NCBI GenBank assembly: GCA_023105745.1
Contig: JALGQZ010000011.1
Coordinates: forward strand, 32,409,094 to 32,473,093
DNA: 64,000 nucleotides
Source of the DNA: Austropuccinia psidii
Taxonomy: Eukaryota > Basidiomycota > Pucciniomycetes > Pucciniales > Sphaerophragmiaceae
Direction of reading: 5' to 3'
Shown: piece after piece, positions 1 through 11,545 of the stretch
How positions within the stretch are numbered: the stretch's first letter is position 1
Layout: every line of letters begins with the position of its first letter
The notes under the pieces: generated by a model
Seen by the model: only the letters and a program-made list of their open reading frames with translations
What the model was told of the DNA's origin: nothing
Database searches by the model: none
Program-made: the position numbers and the translations under genes

Positions 1-1060
1 ACCTGTTCAGTAGAGTCCTGGTGGTCATATTCTTATTAATCCTTTTCTCTTTTCTGAACAGGTTGAAACAGTAATTCAAGATTATTTGTTGTTGGCTCTT
101 TGTTATTGCTTTCATTTTTTTCATGTCTTTTAATGCTCATTCTTTATCAGTAGGAATTTGATACTTTATCTTATTGCTCTTATACTTTGACTACTTCCTT
201 TGAGCCCTCCATAAGTAAGTCTGTTCACTGAGTGTCAGGCTGTCTTCATTTAGAAGAGCCCCTGTGACATTATTCTAATTAACTCATAATTGCTTCTTTT
301 CTTTCTTTCATTCTTATTGATTTCTCTAATTCTCAATTCTTATTTTTATCATCTTATGATTTTCTATGAGATCATTATCTCTCATAAATTTTAATCTCAT
401 TCATTTTATTCAAATGAAAATTGATTTTCTTTCTGATTTCTTAGATTTTGCTGACCATTTCCCTTTCTTCTTAATTCTAAATCAAATTTTATTTTGATTT
501 TCTGTCTGAATTCAGGTTCTTTCATCACATTTAATCAATCGGAATTTGGGGTTAATTGATTCATCCTTTCAGGAGCTTTTATTGAATTGTGGTTCTCATT
601 TGTTGATTTTGAAATTTCTCAAGAATTATTCATTGATTGATTTGATTGTTGAAGAAATTGACTTTACCTTAACATTATGATTTGATTTAATTTATTGATC
701 TGATTTGATTCCTCAAGATGGATGATTTATCCTCAAGATTGATTTGATTGATTGATTTTAAGTTGATTCCTCAAGAAATTGAATTGATTTTTGAATATAT
801 TTATTTGATTCTTCAAGACACAATTGATTTTATTTTGAATTAATTCGATTTATTGATTGAATTGATTTTACTTATTGATTTAAATTGATTATTAATAAGA
901 ATTTTACTTTGTCATTTTCATCCTTCAAGATTTATTCATATTGACTAACTTCATCACATTTGATTTATTTCTCAAGTTCATCAAGATCCGCATTTGATTG
1001 ATTTGGTCAAGCCTTGTTTTATTCTCAAGTATCATAAAATCTTATTTTATTTCTTCAATA
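1..1060 (+). other. AT-rich leader of Ty3 element C
   Basis: No credible gene lies here. The stretch is T-rich. From about 600 to 880 it has many imperfect TTGATT/GATTTGATT repeats. It lies directly upstream of a gag start, so I infer it is the untranslated leader (and possibly LTR tail) of the element whose gag begins near 1061. The left end runs out of the window, so no LTR boundary can be set. Confidence 0.35.
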
Positions 1061-1572
1061 ATTCCAGTTAAGCATAGCCCTCCAGTCAAGAATACAACAT
1101 CTCAAGAACATCAAGCTGTTCTCTCTCATACAGAGAGGGCTCCTCTTGACCACACACCATCAGTTTATCAACTGAGTGCAAATTTGGACACAGGAACACC
1201 AATGGAGGGAGCAGCACTCTCCAGAAGAGGAGGTGTGAAGTAAAGAAGATCAAGTTCATTCTCTGGCTTGTTGGGTGGCTATCCAAGCATTATTCAAGGG
1301 CCTAGAAAAAGATCAGGGGAAGCTGAAGATGAAAAGGGGAAGGAGTCTGTGGAAGAGGAGGATTCTAAAGAAACTGAAGTAGCAGATGCCTTGAAAGGTG
1401 CCCCTGAGGCTTCTGAAGCTCCAGATCTAGCCCCTTCTACCCAACCTCTTGTCTCTCAACCTGAACAAGATTATCTCAAAATGATGGAGCAGATGACTCA
1501 ATTCATGGGAAAACTAGCTCAACCAGTTGCCCCAAGGGACACTTCAAAAGCCCCAGAATTCAAGAGTCCATT
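1061..1572 (+). pseudogene. Ty3-type gag, N-terminal fragment (element C)
   Basis: One frame reads from IPVKHSPPVKN near 1061, through an acidic E/D-rich linker, to a QDYLKMMEQMTQFM segment near 1480. I recall this layout (SPP start, PMEGAA motif, RRSSSFSG, acidic linker, QMTQ helix) from an extremely abundant Ty3 gag of Austropuccinia psidii. The first codon of the block is ATT where an ATG would be expected. One in-frame TAA lies at 1241-1243. The frame stops at the boundary of the next LTR, so the capsid core and zinc knuckle are missing here and should lie beyond the 3' end of element A. Gag would form the capsid of a retrotransposon particle. Confidence 0.7.
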
Positions 1573-2987
1573 CGTGAGCCTGTGAGGTATTTATAACATA
1601 CCCATAAGGCAACAAAAGACTTTATATACAAGTGATTTAGTCTTCAACAGATTTTTCAATTGAATTTAAAATGAAAAATAATAAAAAATAAGTATAACCT
1701 TTTTTTGTATAAACAAAGTTATAAATTTTATGCCATTTTTGGAATCTACACCAAAAATGACCTAGGGTACACCCATGGGGTGTTATACCAAAAAGGCTTA
1801 TTCCTCATGTAATTGGAAGATTTAAGAATCTCACAGTACTAATGTAAATTTTTTAACATTTTTTTCAAATTGTTAAATTTAAGCTTAAATAAGCTTAAAT
1901 TTAAAGTTGCATAAGCTTTATGCAAACTTACCAACCTTTTAGTTAAAATTGAGGTGTTGTTTACATTTACTGAATACGCTGAGGATTTTCCATACAGAAT
2001 TTAAATCTTGCATCATCTCAATTTAAAAAGGTTTAAGGCCATAGTATGGCTTTAAATAAATGAAAGGGCGAAATCCACACAAAAAGGTGGGTCAAAGGAA
2101 AAAGACAAAACAGAGCTGGGGTACCCAGCTTTTTGGATCTGCAAGTATTCAATTAAGGTTTTCCACCTGTATTTGAGTATTTTCAACCTTATTTGTACTT
2201 TAAGATTAGACTTTGATCCAACCTTAAGGTTTAAACTGGCTTTAACCCAATTTGGACAGGAATCTCAAGTTGCAAAGGGTAAATCCCAATATTCAGGCTT
2301 GAAATTAATGTTTTGAGACCTTTCAAAGCTTAAATAAGCTTAAATCTTTCAGTTTAAAAGAATCAAAACCTTATCAAAAGTTAAGGTTTGGTGTGTATTG
2401 CTATTTTACCTGGAAAAGTAGTAATAACTTCAAAACTTCATTAAAAATCCAATTCTTAATGGATTTTCTTGAAAGTTTCACAAAGCTTAAACTTTAAAAC
2501 CACCTGTATATAAATTAAATTTGAAGTATCTTTTATAAATAGAATGCCTGGGTAGTTAGCCTGAAAATTTACTGTTTTACTTATTCTTAAAGAAAATTAG
2601 GATTTCTTTAAAAATTAATTGAAAATTGAGTTTAAGAGATTTCTGCTTGAAACTCTATTTTCAAGTTGTTCAGGTGATGAACTTTAATATAAATAAACTT
2701 ATTATATATTAAAGTTTAAAATAAATAACTTAAATATGGATTAAAGTTACTTGGAGTTGAGAATAAAACTGGTTACTTTAAAACAGAATTCAAAATAAGT
2801 TACCTTAAGTTAAGAACCTTATTTTTAAGCATGGTTTTTCAGTTTTGACCTGAGAACGCCCTCCACATCCATTATGAATGATGAGAGCTGCTTTTTAGAA
2901 ATGAAAAGAGTCTTTTAGTCACTGTTTTTGTCCATCATCAATTATCAATCCAATCATATTAGACATTTAAACAGGTAAAGGTTTATT
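1573..2987 (+). repeat. LTR of Ty3 element A, left part
   Basis: The segment starts with a CGTGAGCCTGTGAGG block that aligns with the TGTGAGCCTTGAGG start of the LTR at 52161, with the expected first T read as C. Further matches to that LTR include a 'TTTGGAATCTACACCAAAAA' block near 1738 and a 'GGGTACCCAGCTT' block near 2118. It ends at the ATT target duplication of the DNA transposon. The remaining 3' part resumes at 47010. The sequence on both sides of the split aligns with one continuous stretch of the LTR at 52161-53986 (around 53340-53490). Confidence 0.75.
2985..2987. other. Left target-site duplication ATT
   Basis: ATT lies immediately before the CACCA terminus and is repeated immediately after the right terminus (47007-47009). 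Three base pairs is the duplication length known for CACTA/EnSpm transposons. Confidence 0.8.
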
Positions 2988-3029
2988 CACCAGGGTGAAT
3001 CTTGCATCAATCGTCAGCAATTGACTTCA
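2988..3029 (+). repeat. Left terminal inverted repeat
   Basis: The first 15 nt are identical to the reverse complement of 46992-47006. The next 27 nt have 7 mismatches, six of them transitions. Downstream, 3029-3170 is rich in short GTCAC/TGTCA words, like the subterminal repeats of CACTA elements that bind transposase accessory protein. Confidence 0.85.
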
Positions 3030-3299
3030 CATCGCACCACAGTCAGTATAAAATCTTGCTTCAGTCGCGTTAGTGTCACTTTATAGTCACTGGATTTAGT
3101 GGGTCATGTCATGTCAGCATCAAGACAACATCAATTGTCACATGTGTCACATGAGAATGTCACTCAAAGCCCAAACCCATTTCAACACTATTCGCAATGT
3201 TTGGGTAATTTCACCTCATTGGCTTCCGCATCCCCGCCTAATCCTCCCTGACACTTTGCATGCTTATGCGCCTGCACTGCCCTCCAGATGAGACTCCAA

Positions 3300-3900
3300 C
3301 ACTTCCCCCCCATGTCCGCCCTCACCACTCCTTACGCTTTCACACCCCCGCCGTTACCATCTTTACGCTCACATGGTGCCCTCCTGACATGCCTCCGACA
3401 CTGCTAACCATCCTTATGCTTGTTTAGTGCCCTCCTGACATGCCTCCGTCACGACATAGAACCCTCAATCCTTATGCTTGTGGAGAGCCCTCCCAACATT
3501 CCTCCAACACCGCTAACCACCCTTAAGCTGGTGTAGAGCCCTCCTGACATGCCTCTGACACCGCTTACCATCCTTATGCTTGCGGAGTGCCCTCCCGACA
3601 TGGCTCTGACACTGCTTACCATCCTTATGCTTGTGTAGTGCCCTCCCGGCATGGCTCCAACACCGCCCTCACACTGGCCTAATCCTCAAAGCCACTTATG
3701 ATCCCTCAAGATGAGACTACGATGCCGCCCCCCATCTCCGCCCTCACAACTCCTTACGCTTCCGCCCCCCACCGCTTGCAATCCTTACGCTCCCGCGGTG
3801 CCCTCAAGATATGCCTCCGTGCCACTCTCCACCCTCCTCATGCCTCCGCACCCCCGCCACTTACCATCCTCATGCTTCCGTATTACATCCATAGTGAACG
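3300..3900. repeat. 51-bp minisatellite
   Basis: A CCTTATGCTT / GCCCTCCNGACATGCCTCC unit recurs with starts near 3360, 3411, 3469, 3520, 3571 and 3622. Most spacings are exactly 51 bp and one is 58. Degenerate GC-rich copies continue to about 3900. Because 51 is a multiple of 3, frames stay open through the array; the open frames here look like consequences of the repeat, not a gene. The array starts about 300 bp from the transposon end. Confidence 0.8.
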
Positions 3901-4603
3901 GTGGCTTGTTGGCATACATGATCAACGCAATCAAGGAAATATGCTGAGTGGCCTTCTCTTCCAACAGGACGTGAATGGAAATTTGTCAGTATATTCACAA
4001 TGTTGTGGTTAGGGTTTAAATCATGAGACTCACAAATTAAAACCTAATAAGTGGAAAATTTAAGACAAGAATTTTGTCTCCTGTTTCCCCAACAAAGCCA
4101 TTTTATTTCATATGATTCAAATGGAACACTTTGCTTAGTCCTTACCTCATGAGCATTGAATAGTTCAAAAGTTGACTTTAGTAGGTTTCTCACTAGTCAA
4201 CTTTATTCAATGTCTCACAGGGAAGTGATTTCATTTGCATGATATGAAATAATTTGCAAAACATTGCCTCCTTCAATTTCCCGACAAATCATATTTTGCA
4301 AATGCAATACAATTTCAATAGAAGGTTCCAAGGCTGTTGATGCGCAGGTTTATTTTGGTCAGCTTGTGGTTCTAAAATGTTTTTTTTCTAGGATATTCAA
4401 TAACTCTTAAACTGCTTTAAATTCATATTTAACTTCTTTCAGACTTGCAGAAATTCCCCAATATTACCTAAAAAAGAATGAATTATTTTAAACTTATTTT
4501 ACTTCCACCTTTTTTCTTCAATTTTGATCTTTTTATTCAAAATTTTCAAACAAATTATCAATCTACTTCTCACCATCTCTTTGCTTAATAAACTACCTCC
4601 ACT
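3901..4603. other. Spacer without a gene
   Basis: No supportable coding frame. A loose inverted repeat lies at about 4155-4213 (CATTGAAT...AAGTTGACT against AGTCAACTT...ATTCAATG). The 3' part is T-rich and leads to the ATG of gene X. Confidence 0.4.
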
Positions 4604-4766
4604 ATGGCCCAACCCCCAGGAAATTGAACTGAATTCAATGAGCTACCAACTTCAGCACCTGAGAGTGGAAGTGAAATCTCTTATATGGCCAGTAGCTGTG
4701 AATTGGGATTTGATGTAGAGAGCCAGTCACATGAAGATAATCAATATCCACCACTTCTTCCATAAT

Positions 4767-4837
4767 GTGAGTATGCATCCATCTTGAATATTTAAAATCT
4801 CTCAAAACCTGATATTGTGTCATAGCCTTTATTTCAG
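4767..4837 (+). other. Intron in gene X
   Basis: GTGAGT donor and a pyrimidine-rich TTTATTTCAG acceptor, 71 nt, typical of basidiomycete introns. An in-frame stop lies just before the donor, consistent with decay. Confidence 0.5.
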
Positions 4838-5101
4838 CTCAACCTCCAAGCTATCAGAAACTAAATTTTGAAAGCTATGAGAAGGAAAAGACTGTTGAAC
4901 CTTGTGCACTGACAGAAGATGCTGGGAAAGATGATGTAATTTTCAGTGGGGAGGTGAAAATTATATCCAAGGAACAATTTTTCTCAAAAATTGCTCAAAC
5001 AATGCCAATGCTTGAAAAAATTCAAAATGATACTAAAATTCGGGATTATGTGCATCAAAAGATTGCTGAAGCAATGAGCCTCCTTAAAATGGATTTGAAC
5101 C

Positions 5102-5162
5102 GTAAGTCCATTACTAATTCAATACAAAAACCCCAAAATGGCTGCTTACAATATATGGGCAG
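5102..5162 (+). other. Intron in gene X
   Basis: GTAAGT donor, TTACTAAT branch site and GGGCAG acceptor, 61 nt. The coding frame is coherent on both sides. Confidence 0.6.
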
Positions 5163-5380
5163 GTGTGAAGGTGGGAGAATCTCTACCTGAAGGATCTCGA
5201 GTGGTAATTGGAATTCCAATCAAAGGATTAGGAAAAAGACCAAATATACATGCCACCAAAAAAACCAACAAAAAACACCGTACCTTTGAAGTCGCAAAAT
5301 ATTCCTGGGATCAGGATGATGAAATGATAAATGTTGAAGTGGGCCATATTTATAATCAACGTCCGCATACTGAAAGCCCC

Positions 5381-5460
5381 CCCATACTCAATGAAACAAT
5401 CCATGATGAACCTCCACATACCAAAAGCCCCCCATACTCAATGAAACAATCCATGATGAA
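5381..5460 (+). repeat. 50-bp tandem duplication inside gene X
   Basis: The 30-nt block starting CCCATACTCAATGAAACAAT recurs at 5381 and 5431. A 50-bp unit changes frame; an original 51-bp unit that lost one C would explain the frame switch. Confidence 0.7.
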
Positions 5461-6128
5461 ACCCCTCCAGCCTCTCCTCAAAATATTCAAGCCTTTCAAG
5501 AAAGGGAGAAAATTAAACCTGATACAATGGGACAAGATATGACTGATATAATTCCCAACCCTGAGCCTGCAGTGTAATTCTCTGCTAATTTTCAAGGAAT
5601 ATTCTTATCCCACATGGAAGAGTTTGGAGAAATTTTGAATTATCATTCCAATATTACTCAGCAATCATGGAAAAGGGGGCTTGATAATATCAATAGGATT
5701 GACAAAAATTGATGGGACAATTTACCAACAAAGGATGCTCATACATTCGCGCCCATTGGTCTTAAGGTGATTGGTAACTGGGAGCTTAAAATGTTGGCCT
5801 GGCTTGAGGACCTTGAGATGGCAGGTGCATTTTATCTTTGTGCATGAAATGTGATTATTGGCTGTTGACTGGTGATATAAATTGCAATATACAAGGTTAG
5901 ATTTTTTTAAGCCAACAGAAACATAAGCCTTTTTTGATAACAACATTTGGAATCTCAAATTGATGAAGGAATCAGCTAAACCTCCAGATAATCTCCCAAA
6001 ATCTGAACACTCCTTCTTCAAAATGGTTCAGAGCCTTCTTGACCCTGCCAATCCAGTTAAACATTTTTGGGCAAATTTTATGTTTGAATCCATTAGTTTT
6101 GTCTCATACAATGTGATTGCACGCAAAC

Positions 6129-7956
6129 TGTGAGCCTTAGGGGTAATTTCATATACCCAAAAGACCACAAATACAAAATTAACATATAAATATAAATAAA
6201 AGAAATTTATTTATATTATTAAAATAAAAATTAAAATATAAATATAAAATTATATTCAAAATAAAAAATTTAATTAAAATTTAAAATTAAAATTACATTA
6301 AATTTTGGAATTATAAAATTACATTTATTCTTGAAAAAATTAAGTAAAAATGAATTTTTAACAAAATTGTAAAAAAATAAATAAATTTGGAAAAAAGTTA
6401 AATAAAAATTATTATAAATTTTTATCCAATAAATAAACATATAAAAATTATTTCACCATTGGATTCCTCATAAAAAATCAGGTGGGGTCACCTTTGAGTG
6501 AAATTCTTGTAACTCAACTCTAAATAAGCTTAAATTAACTTTTTAGTATTTTCAATAAAAAAGTTGAAAATCCTCAAAACTTTAATTTAATTCACACCAC
6601 ATGTGGTTTTAACCATCAATTTTTGTGTTCAAATTGAGGTGTTGTGTTTAGTTTAGAAGTTATGAGGAATTGAAGTATTTTCAATTGAATTCAATTGAAA
6701 TGTCAAAATGTGCGCGTGTATTACATAAGTGAACTTTGATTTACATATGAGGTGTCAATTATTACTGTATTGTACTGTACAATTGAATTGAATCACATAT
6801 GTAAATTACAAGTATAATACATGATGAGGAATTAAAGGAAAAATAAATTGGAAAGATTAAATTTGGGGGGGAAAAGGAACTCCAGCTCTAAGGGGGAGCT
6901 AGACCCCCAAAATCCTTGCTGACAGGCAGTTGGATGTCCAAATTTACGCAAAAGTTCATCACTTTTGGCCTGGAATTGAGTTACAGGGTCTGTGGACTCA
7001 ATTGATGATGAGGTTTTGATACCAGCTGGGGTAGTTTTAGCTGTTGCCAAGAGGGTAAAACTACCCTTAAGATAAAACAATCATAGTAAAAACAGCTTTA
7101 ACTGGTTTCTACGCCTCCGACACACATTCTGACGTGTTTTGAAGGCTCTAGGCCAGGTATTGCTATAGTAATGGCTGATTCAAAGGTCTAAAATGGCTAA
7201 AAATGGCTTAAACCAGCCCTTTTTGGTCTAAACCAGGGTTCAATGATGCCATAATTGACTTTTCTGTTGTCAGACTGTTTTTAACGACTGACAAGAGTAA
7301 ATTTTACTTTTGGAGTAAGAGAATTGATGGTTATAAAAGAATGTCTTCTTTGCCCCACTTTTCTCTTCATGTTAGAATCTTTTCCTTTTATAGTTAGTTT
7401 AAAAATTGTTAAACCAATCAATAAAAGATTCCAACCACCTCTATTAAATCATTTTAAACCTTTTAACCACGTGAAAAAATAATTATAATCATTGTTTGTA
7501 ACTTTTATAATCATTTTTACCCCTGAACCACCCCAAAAGTGAATTAAATCATCTTTCATCACTGTAAACTTTGTCACTTTGTTTCCAAATTCACTCTGGT
7601 CACTTTTGGGCGTGTTTTCTCTTTAATATTCTTTTCAAAGACTTTTTTCCTTAATTAATTGCTTGCAGTTCCTTGCTCAATTAATTCCAATTGAAATTGC
7701 TCTTGAAGAAATTTCTTTTGTAGCCTTAAAATATCTCTTGTAGAGTATTTTTTGGATAAATTTTTATTGTTGGTAAAACAATAAATTTTTATAATATTAT
7801 TGTTTTATACTAATAAAGCTATAAACAATAAAATTGGCGTGTTTTCTCTTAAAAATAATATTTTTTACTATTTTTAATTGATTTTTACCTTATACAAATT
7901 TTGAGGACAGGAAAAGTACTTGATTTTTACTCAAAGTTTCATATCCACACCTTACA
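6129..7956. mobile_element. Solo LTR, family F1, copy 1
   Basis: Runs from TGTGAGCCTTAGGGG to CACACCTTACA, 1,828 bp. It is flanked by a perfect 5-bp duplication CAAAC (6124-6128 and 7957-7961). The matching duplication on either side of a single LTR shows a solo LTR left by recombination. Removing it and one CAAAC joins gene X in frame (GCACGCAAAC to CATATGTGG). A second copy lies at 20541-22370. Start and end words resemble the LTRs of elements A and B, so the family is Ty3-like. An 82-codon minus-strand frame (6832-7080) is open in both copies. Confidence 0.9.
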
Positions 7957-7961
7957 CAAAC

Positions 7962-8669
7962 CATATGTGGCACTAACATCAAATTCAACCAATCCTCTTG
8001 GACTTGAACGGGGAGCAGTTAAATACTTTGCCTGCTGCTTGAGTAAATCAAAGCAACATGCAACCCAGCTTAGCATTGAAGGTGGTGGGGCTGACAATGA
8101 GATATCACAAAGCCACACAAGAACCTGGAGGATCTAATGGATACAGCTATCCATTTGATGATTGCATACAACATGGCATGTGCACATACAAAGCTTGAAG
8201 TCAATGGAATCAAAGGCAAACTCACGGGCTCCAAAAAAATGAGGCCATCAAAAATCTTTTGACGTGTCACAAGAATCTCCGAATAAATCAAATTTGCTAT
8301 GGTATATTAGCGGCTTTCTGTGCAGCGGGGGTTCATGGTTTGATGTTATGCTCAGATTACTGGAGAACAAGCTCAGTTAAAGGGGCTTTATCACTCATTG
8401 ACATTTCCGAAAAATGTTCAGAGGGTAAAACTAATAAGTATATATGTAATTTACTGAATAAAAGTTTCTTCTCATCAGAGTCTTTTAACCCCACTGTACC
8501 TTATAGATTTGAATTTGCACAATGCTTGGTATTAGACTTTGGTGATGCCTGGGTGGTGAAGCGCAGTCTTGATTCAAGTGATGATGTCACATTGACTGTA
8601 CCCAGGTCAGCTAAGCTTACAACCAGGATTGACCCGTTTTGGATTAGATTTGTACTAGATAGATTGTAA
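7962..8669 (+). pseudogene. Gene X, 3' part, unknown function
   Basis: Continues gene X after the solo LTR. Trace segments are PYVALTSNSTNPLGLERGAV, then NLEDLMDTAIHLMIAYNMAC in a second frame, then CYGILAAFCAAGVHGLMLCS in a third frame, ending FWIRFVLDRL before a TAA at 8667-8669. At least two frameshifts (near 8118 and 8250) break it. The hydrophobic GILAAFCAAGVHGLML segment could be buried or membrane-associated, but this is weak. Family not recognised. Confidence 0.5.
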
Positions 8670-8770
8670 TTGAGTTTTGCAAAGTTATTTATGAATTTAA
8701 TAATTGTAACTACCTATCCTACTACTGCGCAGATGCCACAGTATGAATACCAGTAATACTGTATAGAAGC

Positions 8771-10513
8771 ATGCTTCTGTATAACATTGAAAATACTCTG
8801 ACAAGATGCAAACTGAGTCAGGCAGTTGTGCCCACTATGAGCACACACGGGGCCATTGTGGAAAGTGGGTTCTGTTACTTCCTGCCAGCCCATAATAGGC
8901 CAAATGGCCCTGTTTGTTTCAAGAGGACTAGGATAATTAGGCATCTGCAGAAGGGTGCATATTTCATTCGCGCGTGCTTGCAATATTCCACATGGTTGGA
9001 TTGGAAAGTGATTGAATGGGAACATCAATATGTAAAATTGAATAATGCACTATCCATTGAATTTTTCTGGTTCAGGTACTTTATATCCCAAATTTGCCAA
9101 GGTCGGGTGTGATCTTTCATTTGTAGCCACAATTATAAAAGATTCATTGACCAAGATCAAATTTAGGTAATATTAACAATTCAGTAATCATTTGGTTTCA
9201 TTTTATTTTCTGCTGCAAGCATTCCATTCACAATAAAAGGAAAGGAGCATAAAATAGAACTTGTGGGAAAGCGTCGTGGTGAGGAAGGAAAGTGCAAGTG
9301 GCTCGCTTATTGTCAGCGTATATATATATATATATATATATATGCTTCCACATTTGTGTGGCACCCTCATTGGGCCCCATGGAAGAACATTGGATTTAGT
9401 TGGTTCAGATTGAGCCAATGTCATGTGGGCTCCAACAGGGAATAAAAGTATGTGTGCTGAATAAAGCTCCTTGGGCATTGGGCACCATTCTGGACTCAAA
9501 AATCCTTAGCTTCAAATGGCAGGAAGCAGTATGTGATATCTTGTCTGCTTCAACACAAAGTGATCCCTCAACCACTGAGGAATAGTGGGACATCCCAAAA
9601 GACAAATGAGGCCAGAATCGCCCAAAAGAATAGGTTTTTTTCCTCCTCTTGCCCAACAGCACAAATATCAATTCCAGTATCAGCAAATATGACCTCAAGT
9701 GAAATTCGGAGGCTTGTGGATGTCAATCAGATGAAACAGATTCACTTTGGCAGCATGGCAATTTTATCTTCAACCGGATTACTCATTGCCCTTGTCAAAT
9801 TCAGACCATTCACAACAATGAGTGAAATCAAGGTCAATCAATGGGATCAATTATCACAATTCTTATTTCGCAAAAGAAGACTCACTGACCCAATTGCAAA
9901 AAATGGGGCATTACTTGAGGGATTTATGTTCGTGATTGGGTGGCACAAATGCAGCACAAAGAATGAACAATTTGGTCTGTATGGAAGTCTTGGGAAAATT
10001 GAAAATGCAAAAGATGAATGACGTAACCGAGGTGCCAATCTTAGCTCGGTGGGTTGCATTCTAGGTCAATCCTTACAATATGTTGGGGATAATTTATTTG
10101 AGAAGGTTCAAAATTGATACAAGTCATTGGGGGTTCTGTCTTTTGATCAAGTTAGCTATGAAGCCAATATTCCCACAAATCAGGGTGCATTAGAGTTTGC
10201 TTCCGCACTCACTTTCACCATGAATAGATTCAAAAACGCACCTCATGTTGAGAAGGATGCATTTCTGTATGCTTTGGGATGGTGGTTTCAAGTTGATAAG
10301 TGGACTGGCCAAATTCAAAGAGATGTGTCAAAGCAGTGTACAGGGGGAAAATTGATTTTCCCAAATGAGCATTTTTGGATTTATCTATCCGGATTTCATG
10401 GGCTCATTCAGGTAGTGTGGGCCACTAGTACATTTGTTCATTATACTGATCTAGCACAGGACAATAAAAGCACAACACTAGTGGGTATGTCCGCGCAATT
10501 CTCAGGGAGGTGA
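8771..10513 (+). pseudogene. TET/JBP-like 2OG-Fe(II) oxygenase, degraded
   Basis: The best domain is one frame from 9533 to 10513, with TGA at 10019 and another near 10118. Its order is typical of the fungal TET/JBP family: a VKFRPFTTMSEIKVNQWDQL helix region, VIGWHK, then F(K)NAPH-x-E-K-D, an aromatic LGWWFQ strand, a GGKLIFP strand, GLIQVVW and a distal TFVHYTD histidine. TET/JBP enzymes oxidise 5-methylcytosine (or thymine) using Fe(II) and 2-oxoglutarate; in fungi they are expanded and linked to DNA transposons. The metal triad reads H(10244)-x-E(10250)...H(10439). The family usually has HxD, so the acidic ligand appears to be changed. Upstream blocks (8771-9112, 9263-9317, 9430-9585) look like N-terminal exons split by introns and frameshifts. 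Non-functional as it stands. Confidence 0.68.
9319..9343. repeat. (TA)n microsatellite
   Basis: About 12 TA units within the degraded TET-like gene. Confidence 0.9.
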
Positions 10514-10789
10514 GCCAAAAAAATGTGCCAAAAAAGCCACAGCTATTATGAGGTTGGTGAGGGAGAGTGCTATCAAATCAGGGATGGTAATAAAATCTCA
10601 TCCCGATTCAAAGAATGAGGATCTTTGCATGTGTGTTGGAATTTCAGTGTGATTTGTAAATAATCGTGGGGCAAGGCAGAGGACAATGAACACCAGGATT
10701 GGATGGTTTGGAGTGCGGGAGGTGGGGTGAGATGGATTGTGTACGGTGGCATGCCATTGTACATATGTCCTTGTTTGTTGCTCTTTTCC

Positions 10790-11545
10790 AGGATCCCAAT
10801 GCTTCACATGTGAATCCTTATGCTTGTGCAGGTTTCCAATACTTCAAACAATCACTTATGCCAGGGCAGGCTTCCAATGCTTCACACAAAAATCATTATG
10901 CTTGTACATGCTCCCAACAATTCAAACAACTCCCTACACCAGTGGAGGCTCCCAACTCCTCCCACACAAATCCTTATGTTGTGCAGGTTCCCCATTATTT
11001 AAAAATTCCTTATGCCTGTGCAGGCTTCCAACAATTCACACGTGAATCCTTATGCTTGTGCATGTTCCTGACTATTTAAAAATTCCTTATGCCTGTGCAG
11101 GCTTCCAACAATTCATATGAAAATCCTGACGCTTGTGCAGCTTCCCAACAATTCAAACAGTTCCTTACTCTGGGGCAGGCTTATGAAAATTCACACGCAA
11201 ATACTTACGCTTGGCAGGTTCCCACAATGCTAAAAATTCCTTACGCCTGTGCAGGCTTCTGAAAATTGACACGCGAATCCTTACGCTTGTGCAAGTTCGC
11301 GACTGTTTAAAAATTCTTTATGCCTGTGCAAGCTTCCAATGATTCACACACAAATCCTGACGCTTGTGCAGGTTCCCGACAATTAAAACAACTCCTTACG
11401 CCGGGGAAGGCTTCTGACAATTCACATGTGAATCCTTATGCTTGGAAGGTTCTGACAATGCTACAAATTCCTTACGCCTGTGCAGGCTTCCAAAAATTCA
11501 CACACAAATCCTTACGCTTGTGAAGGTTCCCAACAATTCAAAAAA
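10790..11545. repeat. 78-bp minisatellite of two ~39-bp half units
   Basis: Alternating half units, 'AATCCTTATGCTTGTGCAGG' and 'TTCCTTACGCCTGTGCAGGC', are separated by CTTCCAACAATTCA-like spacers. Starts of the first half unit fall near 10813, 10891, 10970, 11045, 11121, 11197, 11275, 11353, 11431 and 11508, so the period is about 75-79 bp, with nearly ten copies. Overlapping open frames in all three phases follow from the repeat and are not genes. The core ATCCTTATGCTTGTG is also in the minisatellite at 3300. Confidence 0.9.

Larger units (their letters stand above)
4604..6128 (+). pseudogene. Gene X, 5' part, unknown function
   Basis: ATG at 4604 opens MAQPP, with an early in-frame TGA. 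The coding trace then continues through two recognisable introns: 4767-4837 (GTGAGT...TTTCAG) and 5102-5162 (GTAAGT...ACTAAT...GGCAG). Recognisable protein stretches include KEQFFSKIAQTMPMLEKIQ (near 4970), WAGVKVGESLPEGSRVVIGI (5154-5213), FAPIGLKVIGNWELKMLAWL (near 5750) and NLPKSEHSFFKMVQSLLDPA (near 5990). A 50-bp tandem duplication at 5381-5460 shifts the frame. A solo LTR interrupts the gene after 6128 and the frame resumes at 7962. I do not recognise the family. It is cargo of the DNA transposon and lies upstream of the TET-like gene on the same strand. Confidence 0.55.

Noticed and set aside
10699..11523. Repeat-containing secreted or structural protein from the 78-bp array
   Set aside because: All three forward phases are open because the unit is close to a multiple of three and lacks stops; no signal peptide or flanking exon.
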